In this document: in pieces, positions 8,299 through 17,965 of the stretch
Position numbering within the stretch: the first letter of the stretch is position 1
Layout: every line of letters begins with the position of its first letter
NCBI GenBank assembly: GCA_947454135.1
Contig: CANGJI010000005.1
Location: 1 to 64,000 of the forward strand
DNA from: Sphingomonadaceae bacterium
GTDB lineage: Bacteria; Pseudomonadota; Alphaproteobacteria; Sphingomonadales; Sphingomonadaceae
Length of the DNA stretch: 64,000 bases
Direction of reading: 5' to 3'
Notes under the pieces: generated by a model
Database searches by the model: none
Told to the model about the DNA's origin: nothing
What the model saw: only the letters and a program-made list of their open reading frames with translations
Program-made: the position numbers and the translations under genes

Positions 8299-9582
8299 GT
8301 GCACGAACAGGACCGTCCAGCCGATAAACGCTTCGGCATTGCGCTGCGCTGGTGGATCATCGGCCTGATCACGCTCGGCACTATCCTCAATTACCTCGCG
8401 CGCTCGACGCTCTCCGTCGCGGCTCCCACGCTCAAAAGTGAATTCGGCATGACGACCCAGCAGTACAGCTGGGTCGTGCTGGCATTCCAGGCGAGCTATA
8501 CCGTGATGCAGACCGTGGCGGGCGCGGTGCTCGATGCGCTCGGCACGCGGGTCGGTTTCTTCGTCTTCGCGATCGGCTGGGCGCTGAGCAACATGGCCCA
8601 CGCTTTTGCCACCGGCTGGATGAGCCTTGCCGCCTTCCGCGCAGCGCTCGGCGCGACTGAAGCTGCTGCGATCCCGGCAGGCAGCAAGACGGTCGCGCAG
8701 TGGTTCCCCCCGCAGGAGCGGCCGCTCGCCACGAGCCTGTTCCAGATGGGCACCAGCGTTGGCAACATGATCGCGCCGCCGCTGGTGGCGTTCTGCATCC
8801 TGGCGTGGGACTGGCAGGCGGCATTTCTGGTGACCGGCGGGCTCAGCCTGATCTGGGCGGGCCTGTGGTGGTTTGCCTATCGCGATCCGGCGGACCATCC
8901 GCGCCTCTCGCAGGCCGAGCGCGATGCGCTGGCCGCCGCCAACAAGCCTGACGCTGCGCGCCCGGCGACGCGTTCCGGCGTGCTGCGCAGCCGCCTGTTC
9001 TGGGCGATCGGCGTGCCGCGCTTCCTGGCCGAGCCGGCATGGCAGACCTTCAACTTCTTCATCCCGCTCTATCTCGTCGCGGTGTGGAAGCTCGATCTCA
9101 AGTCCATCGCGATGTGGGCGTGGTTGCCGTTTCTGGCCGCCGATTTCGGCAGCCTTGCCGCCGGACTTCTGCCCGCCTGGCTGATGAAGCGCGGCAGCTC
9201 GCTGCTTGCCTCGCGCAAGATCACGATGACGCTCGGCGCGCTGTGCATGGTGGGGCCGGGGTGCCTTGGCCTTGCGACAACGCCGGGCATGGCCATAGCG
9301 CTATTCTGCATCGGCGGTTTTGCCCACCAGCTCCTCAACGGCGCGCTGATCACGCTCTGCGCCGACGTGTTCGACAGCCGCACCGTGGGCACGGCGAGCG
9401 GCATGGCGGGCACCTGCGCCTGGGTTGGCGGTATGCTGTTCACGCTGCTGATCGGGCAGAGCGCGGACCTGTTCGGCTATGGCCCGCTGTTCGTGGCGCT
9501 GGCGGGGCTGGACCTTGTCGCGGCGGCGGTGCTGTGGCTGCTGCTCAGAGATCCCGCGGCGGGATCGCACCGCGCCGCATGA
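8299..9582 (+). CDS. MFS transporter, ExuT-like (hexuronate uptake)
   Basis: This is a 427-residue inner-membrane permease with about 12 membrane segments, in the anion:cation symporter branch of the major facilitator superfamily that includes ExuT and GudP. Visible features are the N-terminal INYLARSTLSVAAP-like segment (here LNYLARSTLSVAAPTL), AAIPAGSKTVAQWFPPQER after the fourth segment, and FQMGTSVGNMIAPPL. The start is GTG with GGAG 11 bp upstream, directly behind the terminator. The 3' end overlaps the convergent kdgK by 38 bp. The neighbours (uxaC, uxuB, manD, kdgK) make D-glucuronate or D-galacturonate the likely cargo. Confidence 0.88.
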   Translation: MHEQDRPADKRFGIALRWWIIGLITLGTILNYLARSTLSVAAPTLKSEFGMTTQQYSWVVLAFQASYTVMQTVAGAVLDALGTRVGFFVFAIGWALSNMAHAFATGWMSLAAFRAALGATEAAAIPAGSKTVAQWFPPQERPLATSLFQMGTSVGNMIAPPLVAFCILAWDWQAAFLVTGGLSLIWAGLWWFAYRDPADHPRLSQAERDALAAANKPDAARPATRSGVLRSRLFWAIGVPRFLAEPAWQTFNFFIPLYLVAVWKLDLKSIAMWAWLPFLAADFGSLAAGLLPAWLMKRGSSLLASRKITMTLGALCMVGPGCLGLATTPGMAIALFCIGGFAHQLLNGALITLCADVFDSRTVGTASGMAGTCAWVGGMLFTLLIGQSADLFGYGPLFVALAGLDLVAAAVLWLLLRDPAAGSHRAA

Positions 9583-10444
9583 TCGTCCAGCCGGCGAAGG
9601 CGTGACCCGCCTTGGCTGCATCGGCAGGGCATTCACCGCGCAGCCGCGCCCCGAGATAGCCTGCGTTGAAAGCATCGCCCGCGCCGCTGGTATCGACAGG
9701 CCGGAGGACTTTGGCAGGAGCGATTGTTTCGCCGTCTGGCAGCCTGCAGCCCTCCGGCCCCAGCTTGACCACGGTTTCCGTGCAGCCGAGCCCCTGCCAG
9801 TGCGCAGCAACCGCTGCGGCATCACGCTCGCCGGATAGCATGGTCTCGTCTTCGAGCGTCGGCAAGCCGATGGTTGCGACTGCGATGGCGGCATCGCGCG
9901 CAGCGCGCGCCTCAGCAGGATCGGCCCACAAGCGGGGGCGGAAGTTGCCATCGAAGGCCACTTGCCCGCCATGCCGGCGAACCATACCAGCCAGCGCCAG
10001 CAGTGAATCGCGGCCTTCTGGCGGAAGAATGGCTAGTGAAATCAATGAAAAGGCCAGCAGATCAGCGTATTCCGCCGCAGCCAGCGCAGCGTCGATCCCC
10101 GCGCAGGAGAATACCCGCCGCGCCGCGCTTTCGCCGCGCCAGTAGGTGAAGCTGCGCTCGCCCACATCATCGCAGGTGATCGCGTAGAGGCCGGGATTGC
10201 GGGCGGGATCGGCCAGCACGTGGCTGGTATCGAGCCCCTCTGCGGCCCAGCGCGCCTTGAGATCGGCGCTGAACGGATCGGTGCCGAGCGCGGTCAGGTA
10301 GGCCGTGTCGATCCCGGAGCGCGCCAGATGGATCGCGGTATTGAGCGTGTCTCCGCCGTAAGCCAGCTGCCAGCTGGAGCCGTCCTGCGACAGCTCCAGC
10401 ATGGCCTCGCCGACAAGCACGGCCCGCGGGCAGTTTCTTGTCAT
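9545..10444 (-). CDS. kdgK: 2-keto-3-deoxygluconate kinase (PfkB family)
   Basis: KdgK phosphorylates 2-keto-3-deoxy-D-gluconate to KDPG, the step after mannonate dehydratase. The 299-residue protein shows the PfkB/ribokinase fold: substrate glycines in YGGDTLNTAIHLARSG (29-44) and the anion-hole/catalytic signature DTSGAGDAFNAGYL, with Asp257 as the general base. It is the last gene of the manD-GH79-kdgK operon and its ATG directly follows the TGA of the glycosidase gene. No KDPG aldolase gene is present in the window, so completion to pyruvate and glyceraldehyde-3-phosphate must be encoded elsewhere. Confidence 0.92.
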   Translation of the reverse strand: MTRNCPRAVLVGEAMLELSQDGSSWQLAYGGDTLNTAIHLARSGIDTAYLTALGTDPFSADLKARWAAEGLDTSHVLADPARNPGLYAITCDDVGERSFTYWRGESAARRVFSCAGIDAALAAAEYADLLAFSLISLAILPPEGRDSLLALAGMVRRHGGQVAFDGNFRPRLWADPAEARAARDAAIAVATIGLPTLEDETMLSGERDAAAVAAHWQGLGCTETVVKLGPEGCRLPDGETIAPAKVLRPVDTSGAGDAFNAGYLGARLRGECPADAAKAGHAFAGWTIMRRGAIPPRDL

Positions 10445-11980
10445 TCAGCGGCAGGCGGGATTGGCCGCACCGGGGACGGCGTAGAAGGCAATGGCGTGGC
10501 CGGGGAGGGCGGCCTTGCCCGAAATGGCCGTGCCTTCCAGCCCGGTCAGCTTGAGATCCGGTGTCAGCGCGGGCGCCTTGCCATTGATCAGCACGCTGCG
10601 CGTGTCGATGGGCTGGCCGGTCATCGTCCAGCCGAGCGCCTTGCCGCCGAGAGCGATCGTCTGCGCCGCCTCGCCGGTATTGATAGCCAGCACAGCCACG
10701 CCGCCGGGCTTGCCCACGAGGCAGTGCGCATAGAGCCGCAGCGCAGGCGAGGGCGAGCGCGGCGAAGCCAGCACAGCGGCGCCCATCGTGCGCTTCCACA
10801 GCACTGCTGCCCAGTAGTTGGGGCGCGGGGTCATCGTGTCGCGGTCGATCAGGGCATAGTCGCTGGCAGCCAGCGTGTTGTGCATGATGACCTGCAGGCC
10901 CTTCTGGGCGAGCGCGGCGTTCTGGTTGAGGTAGCGGAAAGTGTCGAGGAAGGTCGAGGCCCAGGGGCTGCCGCCGCAGGCCGCCTGCGCGGTCTCGGTG
11001 TTCCACATCGGCTTGCCCGGCTCGTACTTGTCGCGCAGCGCGGCGTAATAGTCGTAGTCGCGCACGGTGAGGTCGAGCCAGCGCGCGGTGAGCGCGTCTT
11101 CCTTGGCCGCCGTGCCGATGCCGAGGCCCTTGCAGCGCTGGGAAACCGAGCCGTAGAAGTGGTAGGAGACGGCATCGAGGCTGTTCGGATTGGGCTTCAT
11201 CATGTCTTCGCTGCTGACATGCGAGCCCATTTCGGCGGGCACCGGCACGTCCTTGAGCAGGCCGGCCTCGCCAACTCCGCCGACGCCGAGGATCGTCATC
11301 CCGGGCACGGCCTTGCGCGCCCAATCGCGGAAGATGCGGAACTCGGCGGCGTAGTTGTCCGCCGTATAGCCCTTGGGCATCTGCGGCGCGGCGCTGGGCA
11401 TATTGGCTTCGTTGAAGAACTCGGCCGCCCGGATCGTGCCGCCCGCCTCGCGCGTGAGATCGACGAGCCGCTGGGCCTGAACCGGGGTCCACACGCCATC
11501 GGGCCCCCGGGTTCCGTTGCTGACGGCAAAGCTGGTCACGATCGGCGCATCGACCGTCCTGGAGAAGGCGACAACGTTCTTCCACTGATCGCGGGTGAGC
11601 ACCTGAACGAAGCCTGCGGGCGGGGCGGAAAGGTGCTCGCCCTCGGCCTCCAGATAGGTGTTGTTGGACCAGGTGCCGCTGACCCGCAGCAGGCTGGGGC
11701 CAAGCGCCTTGGCAAGCGCGATCAGGCGCGCATCGGTGAGGTCGATCGGCGGGCGCTGGCGATAGCGCTCGTCTGCCGGGCCGCCATAGGGCGCCCAGAA
11801 GCGGCCGCCAGTCACCTCGACCATCTCGATGTTGTAGGCCTGATAGCGTGCATCGACCGTTGCCACCTTGGCGAGGCGGCTGAGGCCGAGCGGGGCGGAA
11901 TTCGGGCCGGAATTAGGGGCGGGGGCGGCGGCAGTCAGGGCAACCAGTGCGGTTGCGGCCAGCAGGGTCTTGTGCATCAT
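10445..11980 (-). CDS. GH79 heparanase-like beta-glucuronidase, exported
   Basis: The 511-residue protein has a signal peptide (HKTLLAATALVALTAAAP) and a clan-A TIM-barrel glycosidase pattern. LGPSLLRVSGT matches the heparanase strand that reads R(F/V)(G/S)GT. FFNEANM carries the proposed acid/base Glu191, VSYHFYG follows near 271-277, and MWNTETA carries the proposed nucleophile Glu329. The stretch from there to PNYWAAVLWKRTMG lines up with the heparanase sequence ...PDYWLSLLFKKLVG. A beta-sandwich C-terminal domain follows. A start further upstream is possible in frame, but ATG 11980 has a GAGAGGA ribosome-binding site and begins the signal peptide. It is cotranscribed with manD and kdgK, so releasing glucuronate from glucuronides or uronate-containing glycans is the likely role. 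Confidence 0.82.
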   Translation of the reverse strand: MMHKTLLAATALVALTAAAPAPNSGPNSAPLGLSRLAKVATVDARYQAYNIEMVEVTGGRFWAPYGGPADERYRQRPPIDLTDARLIALAKALGPSLLRVSGTWSNNTYLEAEGEHLSAPPAGFVQVLTRDQWKNVVAFSRTVDAPIVTSFAVSNGTRGPDGVWTPVQAQRLVDLTREAGGTIRAAEFFNEANMPSAAPQMPKGYTADNYAAEFRIFRDWARKAVPGMTILGVGGVGEAGLLKDVPVPAEMGSHVSSEDMMKPNPNSLDAVSYHFYGSVSQRCKGLGIGTAAKEDALTARWLDLTVRDYDYYAALRDKYEPGKPMWNTETAQAACGGSPWASTFLDTFRYLNQNAALAQKGLQVIMHNTLAASDYALIDRDTMTPRPNYWAAVLWKRTMGAAVLASPRSPSPALRLYAHCLVGKPGGVAVLAINTGEAAQTIALGGKALGWTMTGQPIDTRSVLINGKAPALTPDLKLTGLEGTAISGKAALPGHAIAFYAVPGAANPACR

Positions 11981-11990
11981 GGGTGTCCTC

Positions 11991-13199
11991 TCACCAGTTC
12001 CACATCGTGCCGTCTTCAAGCCGCGCGACGGGGAGATAGGCGGGCTTGTAGGGGTATTTGGCGGCCAGTTTCTCATCGATATCGACACCGTGGCCCGGCG
12101 TTTCGCCAACGAAGAGCTCGCCCTTCTCGAACCAGTAGTCATGCGGGAAGACCGCATCGGTCTCCTCGGTGTGGCGCATGTATTCCTGGATGCCGAAGTT
12201 GGGGACCCAGGTATCGAAATGCAGCGCGCAGCCCATGGTGACGGGCGAGAGATCGGTCGCGCCGTGGCAGCCGGTGCGGATCTGGTAGAGGCTGGCCAGA
12301 TCGGCAATGCGGCGCAAGTGCGTAAGGCCGCCCGCGCCGACCACGGTGGCGCGGATATAGTCGATCAGCTGGTTCTGGATGAGATCCTTGGCGTCCCAGA
12401 TCGTGTTGAAGATCTCGCCCACGGCCAGCGGCGTCACGGTGTGCTGGCGCACCAGCTTGAAGGCTTCCTGATTTTCGGCCGGGGTGCAGTCCTCCAGCCA
12501 GAACAGCTGGTAGGGCTCCAGCATCTTGCCGAGATTGGCCGCTTCCTGCGGCGTGTAGCGGTGGTGGCCATCGTGCAGCAGGTGATGATCGAAGCCGTAG
12601 GTCTTGCGCAGTTCCTCGAACATCTTGGGCACGTAATTGAGCGCCTTGCGCGTATCCCAGCCCGTGACCGACGGGAGGGAGGCGTCGGCGGGTTCGTAGT
12701 AGAGCTTGCCCCGGCCCACGCCGTAGGCATCCTTGATGCCGGGCACGCCGGTCTGCGCGCGGATCGCCTTGTAGCCCATGTCGATATAGTGGCCGACCGC
12801 CTCGACCGTCTCGGCGATGTTGCTGCCGTTGGCGTGGCCATAGACCATCACGCCATCGCGGCTGCGCCCGCCGAGCAGCTGATAGAGCGGCATCCCGGCC
12901 ATCTTGGCCTTGATGTCCCACAGCGCCATGTCGACCGCCGCGATGGCGCGCATGGTGACGGGGCCGCGCCGCCAGTAGGCGCCCCGATAGAGGTACTGCC
13001 AGATATCCTCGATCCGGCGCGGATCCATGCCGATGAGGCAGGGGATCACATGCTCCTCGAGATAGGCGACGACCGAGAGCTCGCGCCCGTTGAGCGTGGC
13101 ATCGCCGATGCCGTGGACACCCTGATCGGTCTCGATCTTGAGCGTGACGAAGTTGCGACCCGGACAGGTCACGATCACACGGGCGGAAAGAATCTTCAT
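11991..13199 (-). CDS. manD: D-mannonate dehydratase, enolase superfamily
   Basis: ManD dehydrates D-mannonate to 2-keto-3-deoxygluconate. The 402-residue length and catalytic set match the structurally characterised N. aromaticivorans ManD: Asn37, Arg147/Tyr159 on the 150s loop, metal ligands Asp210, Glu236 and Glu262, plus His212, His312 and Glu339, and the C-terminal TMWNW. The frame stays open far upstream, but the ATG at 13199 gives [10 protein letters not shown], the family N-terminus. The gene heads the manD-GH79-kdgK operon and is divergent from the GntR regulator across a 99-bp promoter region. Confidence 0.96.
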   Translation of the reverse strand: MKILSARVIVTCPGRNFVTLKIETDQGVHGIGDATLNGRELSVVAYLEEHVIPCLIGMDPRRIEDIWQYLYRGAYWRRGPVTMRAIAAVDMALWDIKAKMAGMPLYQLLGGRSRDGVMVYGHANGSNIAETVEAVGHYIDMGYKAIRAQTGVPGIKDAYGVGRGKLYYEPADASLPSVTGWDTRKALNYVPKMFEELRKTYGFDHHLLHDGHHRYTPQEAANLGKMLEPYQLFWLEDCTPAENQEAFKLVRQHTVTPLAVGEIFNTIWDAKDLIQNQLIDYIRATVVGAGGLTHLRRIADLASLYQIRTGCHGATDLSPVTMGCALHFDTWVPNFGIQEYMRHTEETDAVFPHDYWFEKGELFVGETPGHGVDIDEKLAAKYPYKPAYLPVARLEDGTMWNW

Positions 13200-13242
13200 G
13201 GGTATCCCTGTGCATTCGGTAGTGGAGCGTGTAGGATGCGAC

Positions 13243-13285
13243 TTGACCAAATTAGTCAGGCCTGTCAAGAAAATTGGTAATACCA
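13243..13285. promoter_or_regulatory. Divergent manD / gntR promoter with two candidate FadR-type operators
   Basis: Two elements are visible. Element one, 13244-13264, contains TGACCAA followed by ATTAGTCAGGCCTG and closely resembles the site upstream of the TBDR at 5704-5732. Element two, 13275-13285, is TGGTAATACCA, an exact T-N-G-T-N3-A-C-N-A FadR-family operator inside AAATTGGTAATACC, which also resembles the UxuR/ExuR consensus. Both lie within the 99 bp separating the two start codons. Binding would control both operons and autoregulate the repressor. Confidence 0.65.
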
Positions 13286-13298
13286 CATTGGAGGTGTC

Positions 13299-14054
13299 AT
13301 GAGTGAGATCGAGAAGGGCCCGGATCGGCTTTATCAAGACCTGGCTCGCAATCTGACCGAGGAACTGGCCTCGGGGCAGTATCCGGTCGGGGCGCGTCTG
13401 CCTGCCGAGCGAGAACTCGCGATCAAGTATGGCGTGAGCCGGCCGACCGTGCGCGAGGCGATCATCGCGCTCGAAGTGCAGGGGCTGGTCGAGGTGCGCA
13501 TCGGCTCTGGCGCCTATGTGAAGCGCCTGCCGGGGAGCGAGGATCTGCCCGGCTTCAATGTCAGCGCGTTCGAGCTGACCGAGGCGCGGTTGCTGTTCGA
13601 AAGCGAGGCAGCGGCGCTGGCGGCGACTCAGGTGACCGACGAGGAGCTCGCCGAGATCGAAAGGCTGGTCGAGGCGATTGCGCGCGAGAACAATGATCCG
13701 CGCGGCACCGAACAGGCGGACCGCGCGTTTCATCTCGCCATCGCCAAGGCGACGCGCAACAACGCGATCCACGATGCCATCGAGCGCCTGTGGGAACTGC
13801 GCGCAACCTCGCCCGAGGCGGCGCTGCTCCACGAAAAGGCGCGCACGGCAAATATAAAGCCGGTGGTCGACGAACATGCCGCGATCCTCGGCGCGCTGCG
13901 CGCGCGCGATCCGGCGGCGGCACGGGCGGCGATGCGCGGCCACCTCAGCCAGGTGATCGACAGCCTGCTGTTCGCCACCGAGGAGCGCCAGATCGAGGAA
14001 GCGCGCCGCGCCGCGCAGGCCAAGCGCGACCGCTATTCGAGGGCGACGGCGTGA
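13299..14054 (+). CDS. GntR/FadR-family transcriptional regulator of hexuronate use
   Basis: The 251-residue regulator has an N-terminal winged helix (about 10-80, with [20 protein letters not shown] and [17 protein letters not shown]) and a C-terminal FCD helical domain (about 85-230). The FCD domain holds likely metal/effector residues, including Asp and His in DRAFHLAIA and [10 protein letters not shown]. It resembles UxuR/ExuR, repressors that release DNA on binding fructuronate or another hexuronate. A GGAGG ribosome-binding site precedes the ATG. Its stop overlaps the uxaC GTG start (GTGA), so it is the first gene of gntR-uxaC-uxuB. The effector is inferred from context. Confidence 0.9.
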   Translation: MSEIEKGPDRLYQDLARNLTEELASGQYPVGARLPAERELAIKYGVSRPTVREAIIALEVQGLVEVRIGSGAYVKRLPGSEDLPGFNVSAFELTEARLLFESEAAALAATQVTDEELAEIERLVEAIARENNDPRGTEQADRAFHLAIAKATRNNAIHDAIERLWELRATSPEAALLHEKARTANIKPVVDEHAAILGALRARDPAAARAAMRGHLSQVIDSLLFATEERQIEEARRAAQAKRDRYSRATA

Positions 14055-15451
14055 TCCGTCCGCTCGAACTGCACCCCGACCGGTTGTTCCCGGCTGATCC
14101 TGCCGTCCGCGCCGTGGCGCGCGAGCTTTACGAGTCGGTGCGGGGCCTGCCGATCATCAGCCCGCACGGCCACACCGATCCCGCATGGTTTGCCGGGAAC
14201 GAGAGCTTCGGCAACGCGGCCGACTTCCTGCTCGTGCCCGATCACTACGTGTTCCGCATGCTCTACTCGCAAGGCGTGGCGCTGCAGGATCTCGGGGTGG
14301 GCAATCCGGATGTCGATCCGCGCGCCGCCTGGCGGCTGTTTGCCGAGCGCTATCATCTGTTTCGCGGCACGCCCTCGCGGCTCTGGCTCGATTGGGTCTT
14401 TGCCGAATGCTTCGGGCTGACGGTCCAGCTTGGGGCAGCGACTGCCGACCAGTACTTCGATGCGATCACATCTGCCCTCGCGAGCGAAGCCTTCCGCCCG
14501 CGCGCGCTGTTCGAGCGCTACAATATCGAGGTGCTGGCGACGACGGAAAGCCCGCTCGACAACCTCGAACATCACGCCGCGATCCGCGCGAGCAGCTGGC
14601 AGGGGCGGGTGATTACCGCCTACCGGCCCGATCCGGTGGTCGATCCCGAATTCGAGGGGTTCCGCGCCAACCTCGACCTGCTCTCGGACCTGACCGGCGA
14701 GGATTGCACGAGCTGGGCCGGCTATCTCGCCGCGCACCGCAAGCGCCGCGCCTTCTTCGCCGCGATGGGTGCGACCAGCACCGACCATGGCCACCCCACC
14801 GCGCTGACCGCCAATCTGGCGCGCGGTGAGGCGGAGCGCCTGTTCGAGGTCATCGTCTCGGGTGATTTCAACCCCTATGACGCCGAGCTGTTCCGCGCGC
14901 AGATGCTGACCGAAATGGCGGCGATGAGCATCGAGGACGGGCTGGTCATGCAGATCCATCCCGGCGCGTTTCGCAACCACAACGATGCGGTGTTCCAGAC
15001 GCTTGGCCGCGACAAGGGCGCCGACATGCCGATGCGCACCGACTACGTTCATGCGCTGAAGCCGCTGCTCGATTGCTATGGCAACAACCCGGCGCTTTCG
15101 ATCATTCTCTTTACGCTCGATGAAAGCGCCTATGCGCGCGAACTGGCCCCGCTGGCGGGGCACTATCCTTGCCTCAAGCTGGGGCCGGCCTGGTGGTTCC
15201 ACGATAGCCCCGAGGGCATGCGCCGCTTCCGCCGCATGACCACCGAAACGGCAGGCTTCTACAACACGGTCGGGTTCAACGACGATACGCGGGCGTTCCT
15301 CTCGATCCCGGCGCGGCACGATGTGGCGCGGCGGATCGATTGCGGGTTCCTTGCCGAACTGGTGGCCGAGCACCGCATTGCCGATTGGGAAGCTGCCGAA
15401 CTGGCGGCTGACCTCTCCTATAACCTCGCCAAGGCGGCATACCGCCTGTGA
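14051..15451 (+). CDS. uxaC: Glucuronate (uronate) isomerase
   Basis: UxaC isomerises D-glucuronate to D-fructuronate (and galacturonate to tagaturonate) in the cytoplasm. The 466-residue product matches the family length and carries the amidohydrolase-fold metal motif HGH (His39, His41 in ISPHGHTDP). Family stretches [49 protein letters not shown] and [14 protein letters not shown] are present. The start is the GTG at 14051, which overlaps the regulator's stop; the frame extends upstream but only antisense to function. The 3' end overlaps uxuB in the same GTGA manner. Confidence 0.95.
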   Translation: MIRPLELHPDRLFPADPAVRAVARELYESVRGLPIISPHGHTDPAWFAGNESFGNAADFLLVPDHYVFRMLYSQGVALQDLGVGNPDVDPRAAWRLFAERYHLFRGTPSRLWLDWVFAECFGLTVQLGAATADQYFDAITSALASEAFRPRALFERYNIEVLATTESPLDNLEHHAAIRASSWQGRVITAYRPDPVVDPEFEGFRANLDLLSDLTGEDCTSWAGYLAAHRKRRAFFAAMGATSTDHGHPTALTANLARGEAERLFEVIVSGDFNPYDAELFRAQMLTEMAAMSIEDGLVMQIHPGAFRNHNDAVFQTLGRDKGADMPMRTDYVHALKPLLDCYGNNPALSIILFTLDESAYARELAPLAGHYPCLKLGPAWWFHDSPEGMRRFRRMTTETAGFYNTVGFNDDTRAFLSIPARHDVARRIDCGFLAELVAEHRIADWEAAELAADLSYNLAKAAYRL

Positions 15452-16845
15452 CCGGTCCGGCGCGCCTTTCGCCGCAAACGCTGGCGCAGTTGCCAGCGTC
15501 CGTCGGCCTGCCCGGTTATGACCGGGACGCGCAAGCGGTCGGCATTGTCCACTTCGGGATCGGTGCTTTCCACCGCGCCCATCAGGCCTGGTATACCGAC
15601 GCCGCGATGGCCGCCGGGGACCGCGACTGGGCGATCCTCGGCGTCTCGCTGCGCTCACCCGAGGTGGCGCGGCAGATGAACCCGCAGGCGGGGCTCTACG
15701 CCCTCGCCGAGCGGGACGGGACGGCCGCGCGCACCCGCGTGATCGGCGCGGTGCGCGGTGTGCTGGTGGCGGGGAAGGATCCCGAAGCGGTGATCGCCGC
15801 GGTCGCTGCGCCAGCGACGCGGATCGTCACGCTGACGATCACCGAGAAAGGCTATTGCCGGGACGCGCGCGGCGATCTCGATCTTGGGCTGGCGGATGAG
15901 GGGAGCGTCTACCGCTTCCTTGCCGAAGGGCTTGCACGGCGGCGGCAGGCAGGGCTTGCGGGTCTAACCTTGCTTTCGTGCGACAATCTGGCTGCCAACG
16001 GCCAGGTGCTGGAGCACCTCATGGGCCAGTACCTCGCGCGTCATCACCCCGATCTTGCCGCATGGTGCTTCGCGCAATGCACGTTCCCTTCCACGATGGT
16101 GGACCGCATCGTGCCGGCGACGACTGATGCCGACCGGGCTGCACTCCGCGCGGACCTCGCTGCGCTGACTGACGAGGCCTGCGTCGTGACCGAGCCGTTC
16201 AGCCAGTGGGTGATCGAGGACCGCTTTGCCGGGCCTCGTCCGCGCTGGGATGCGGTAGGCGCCCAGATCGTTGCCGATGTCGCGCCCTACGAGCTGGCCA
16301 AGCTGCGCATGCTCAACGGTGCGCATTCGCTGCTCGCCTATTGCGGCCTCGCGCGCGGGCACACCTTTGTCCACGAGGCGGTTGCCGACCCGGAACTGCG
16401 CGCCTTGGCGCTGAAACTGATGCGCGAGGAGGCCGCCCCGACGATAGTCGCTGCGCCGGGGCAGGATCTGGAGGCCTATGCCGAGGCGTTGATCGCGCGC
16501 TTTGACAATCGTGCGCTGAACCACCGGTTGCTGCAGATCGCCATGGACGGGAGCCAGAAGCTCCCCCAGCGCTGGCTGGCCACGCTCGCGGACAACGCCG
16601 CGCATGGAAAGACCTGCCCGGCGATCCTTGCCGGATTGGGCGCCTGGATAGGCCACCTGCGCGGGCACAATGGAACGGTTGCCGATCCGCTTGCGGATGG
16701 CCTTGCCATGGCGGCCAGATCCGCTGAGCCGGTCATGCAGCTGTTTGGGCCTCAGTGTTTGCTGGCCAGCTCGTGGCAGCCAACCCGAGACGATGTCGCG
16801 CAGATCGTGTCCGCTATCCCCTCTATGCCGCATGCGCTGACTTAG
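15448..16845 (+). CDS. uxuB: Fructuronate reductase / mannitol dehydrogenase family
   Basis: UxuB reduces D-fructuronate to D-mannonate with NADH, feeding ManD. The 465-residue enzyme belongs to the polyol-specific long-chain dehydrogenases. The N-terminal nucleotide-binding segment is VHFGIGAFHRAHQAWY (34-49), and the active-site signature KLRMLNGAHSLLAYCG (285-300) has the catalytic Lys285 with Asn290 and His293. The GTG start overlaps the uxaC stop. Tagaturonate reductase or mannitol dehydrogenase belong to the same family, but pairing with uxaC and manD in one locus favours UxuB. Confidence 0.92.
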   Translation: MTGPARLSPQTLAQLPASVGLPGYDRDAQAVGIVHFGIGAFHRAHQAWYTDAAMAAGDRDWAILGVSLRSPEVARQMNPQAGLYALAERDGTAARTRVIGAVRGVLVAGKDPEAVIAAVAAPATRIVTLTITEKGYCRDARGDLDLGLADEGSVYRFLAEGLARRRQAGLAGLTLLSCDNLAANGQVLEHLMGQYLARHHPDLAAWCFAQCTFPSTMVDRIVPATTDADRAALRADLAALTDEACVVTEPFSQWVIEDRFAGPRPRWDAVGAQIVADVAPYELAKLRMLNGAHSLLAYCGLARGHTFVHEAVADPELRALALKLMREEAAPTIVAAPGQDLEAYAEALIARFDNRALNHRLLQIAMDGSQKLPQRWLATLADNAAHGKTCPAILAGLGAWIGHLRGHNGTVADPLADGLAMAARSAEPVMQLFGPQCLLASSWQPTRDDVAQIVSAIPSMPHALT

Positions 16846-16956
16846 ACCGTCAGCCGTGCTTGGCGACCGGCCACGCCGCAGCCGGGCAGCCCTTCGTTCA
16901 ACGTGTGCGAGCCCGGTGTCTGAACCCGAGCTCGGATAGGGGCTATGTAGGCGGGA

Positions 16957-17964
16957 TCAATTGTACTGCACGGTCGCTGCGAAGCTTCCGCTATAGCTCC
17001 CGCCCATTGTGGTCGAGGTAACCGGGAAGCTGCCGCCAACGGTGAAGTTGAAACTGCCGGCAGCCCCGGCAGAACCACTGAGCGTCTGCGAACCGCTGGC
17101 GCTCGGCAGGGTGGTGATGGTGATCGGCGTCGATCCCCCCGGTCCGTTGAGGGTGAAGGAGCTCGGGACCGTCAGCGTGAAGGCCTGACCGCCCTCGCCG
17201 GAAACGGCAAAGCCGGCAAGGCTTGGCGATGGCGAGGACAGCACGCTCCCGCCAGATCCCGAACCGCTCAGCCTGACGCCTCCCACAGCTGGGTTATAGG
17301 TCACCGTCTGGCTGCCCGAAGCAGGCAGGACGAGCCGCCCGAATGACAGGGTACCTGAATTGGTCAGGTTGATCGAGCGGATGACGGTCGCCGAACTCGT
17401 GCCAGTCCCGGGCGTGCCGGTGCCCGATGAAGCCGACGGGGTGACCGAGAAAAGGCTCGTCGAAAGCCCGGTGGCCGTTCCGGAATTGTCTGCCTTGATG
17501 GGGAAATCATAGCCCACAAAGAACGTGACGGAGGAGTTTCTTGCGATCGGGTTGAGCCTGAAGGTGACCGGGTTCGATCCCGAAGGCGTCGATGCGAACG
17601 AGGCGGTGCCAGCTGTTGCAGTGAAGTTGGTGAGCGATCCCGCGCGGTTTGTCGGCGTACCTGCCGATGCAATCGTGATGGTCACCTGCCGGTTGCACTG
17701 GGTTGATGTCCCCGTGCAGGTCACGCTCGCCACGATCGGCTGCACGGTGCCGGAGGTCAGGCGCGCGGCGGTTCCGCTCAGGGTCGATACCGCTCCGGTA
17801 TTGTCATCGACCCGGAACGTCGTGACGCCGCTCGCGGCAGACACGATCGTCCCGAGGTTAGCGGTGGGAGCGAGGCTCACCGTGAAGGTCTGGGCCTGGA
17901 CGCCCTGCGCCCAGGCCAACGCAGCAAGGAACGCCACGAGATTGTTGAACAGCCGCAATGACAC
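16957..17964 (-). CDS. Large DUF4402-domain protein, putative pilus tip or terminal subunit
   Basis: The ~335-residue secreted protein has a signal peptide (LVAFLAALAWAQGVQAQ). An N-terminal all-beta region of ~150 residues carries one likely disulfide (VTCTGTSTQC), followed by a Gly/Ser/Thr linker. The C-terminal DUF4402 domain contains LSFGRLVLPASG, FAVSGEGGQAF and the terminal strand SYSGSFAATVQYN. Compared with the two ~172-residue subunits upstream it is a two-domain version, as expected for a tip adhesin; binding is not demonstrable. The GTG at 17964 directly follows the usher stop and has AAAGGA 9 bp upstream; an in-frame ATG at 18000 lies inside the usher. Confidence 0.8.
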   Translation of the reverse strand: MSLRLFNNLVAFLAALAWAQGVQAQTFTVSLAPTANLGTIVSAASGVTTFRVDDNTGAVSTLSGTAARLTSGTVQPIVASVTCTGTSTQCNRQVTITIASAGTPTNRAGSLTNFTATAGTASFASTPSGSNPVTFRLNPIARNSSVTFFVGYDFPIKADNSGTATGLSTSLFSVTPSASSGTGTPGTGTSSATVIRSINLTNSGTLSFGRLVLPASGSQTVTYNPAVGGVRLSGSGSGGSVLSSPSPSLAGFAVSGEGGQAFTLTVPSSFTLNGPGGSTPITITTLPSASGSQTLSGSAGAAGSFNFTVGGSFPVTSTTMGGSYSGSFAATVQYN

Positions 17965-17965
17965 C

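Noticed and set aside
5809-8898. Very long open frame (1029 codons) on the minus strand opposite the TBDR and MFS genes
   Set aside because: It lies antisense to two genes with clear family motifs, has no ribosome-binding site or domain and its Arg/Ala/Asp-rich composition is the usual mirror of high-GC coding DNA.
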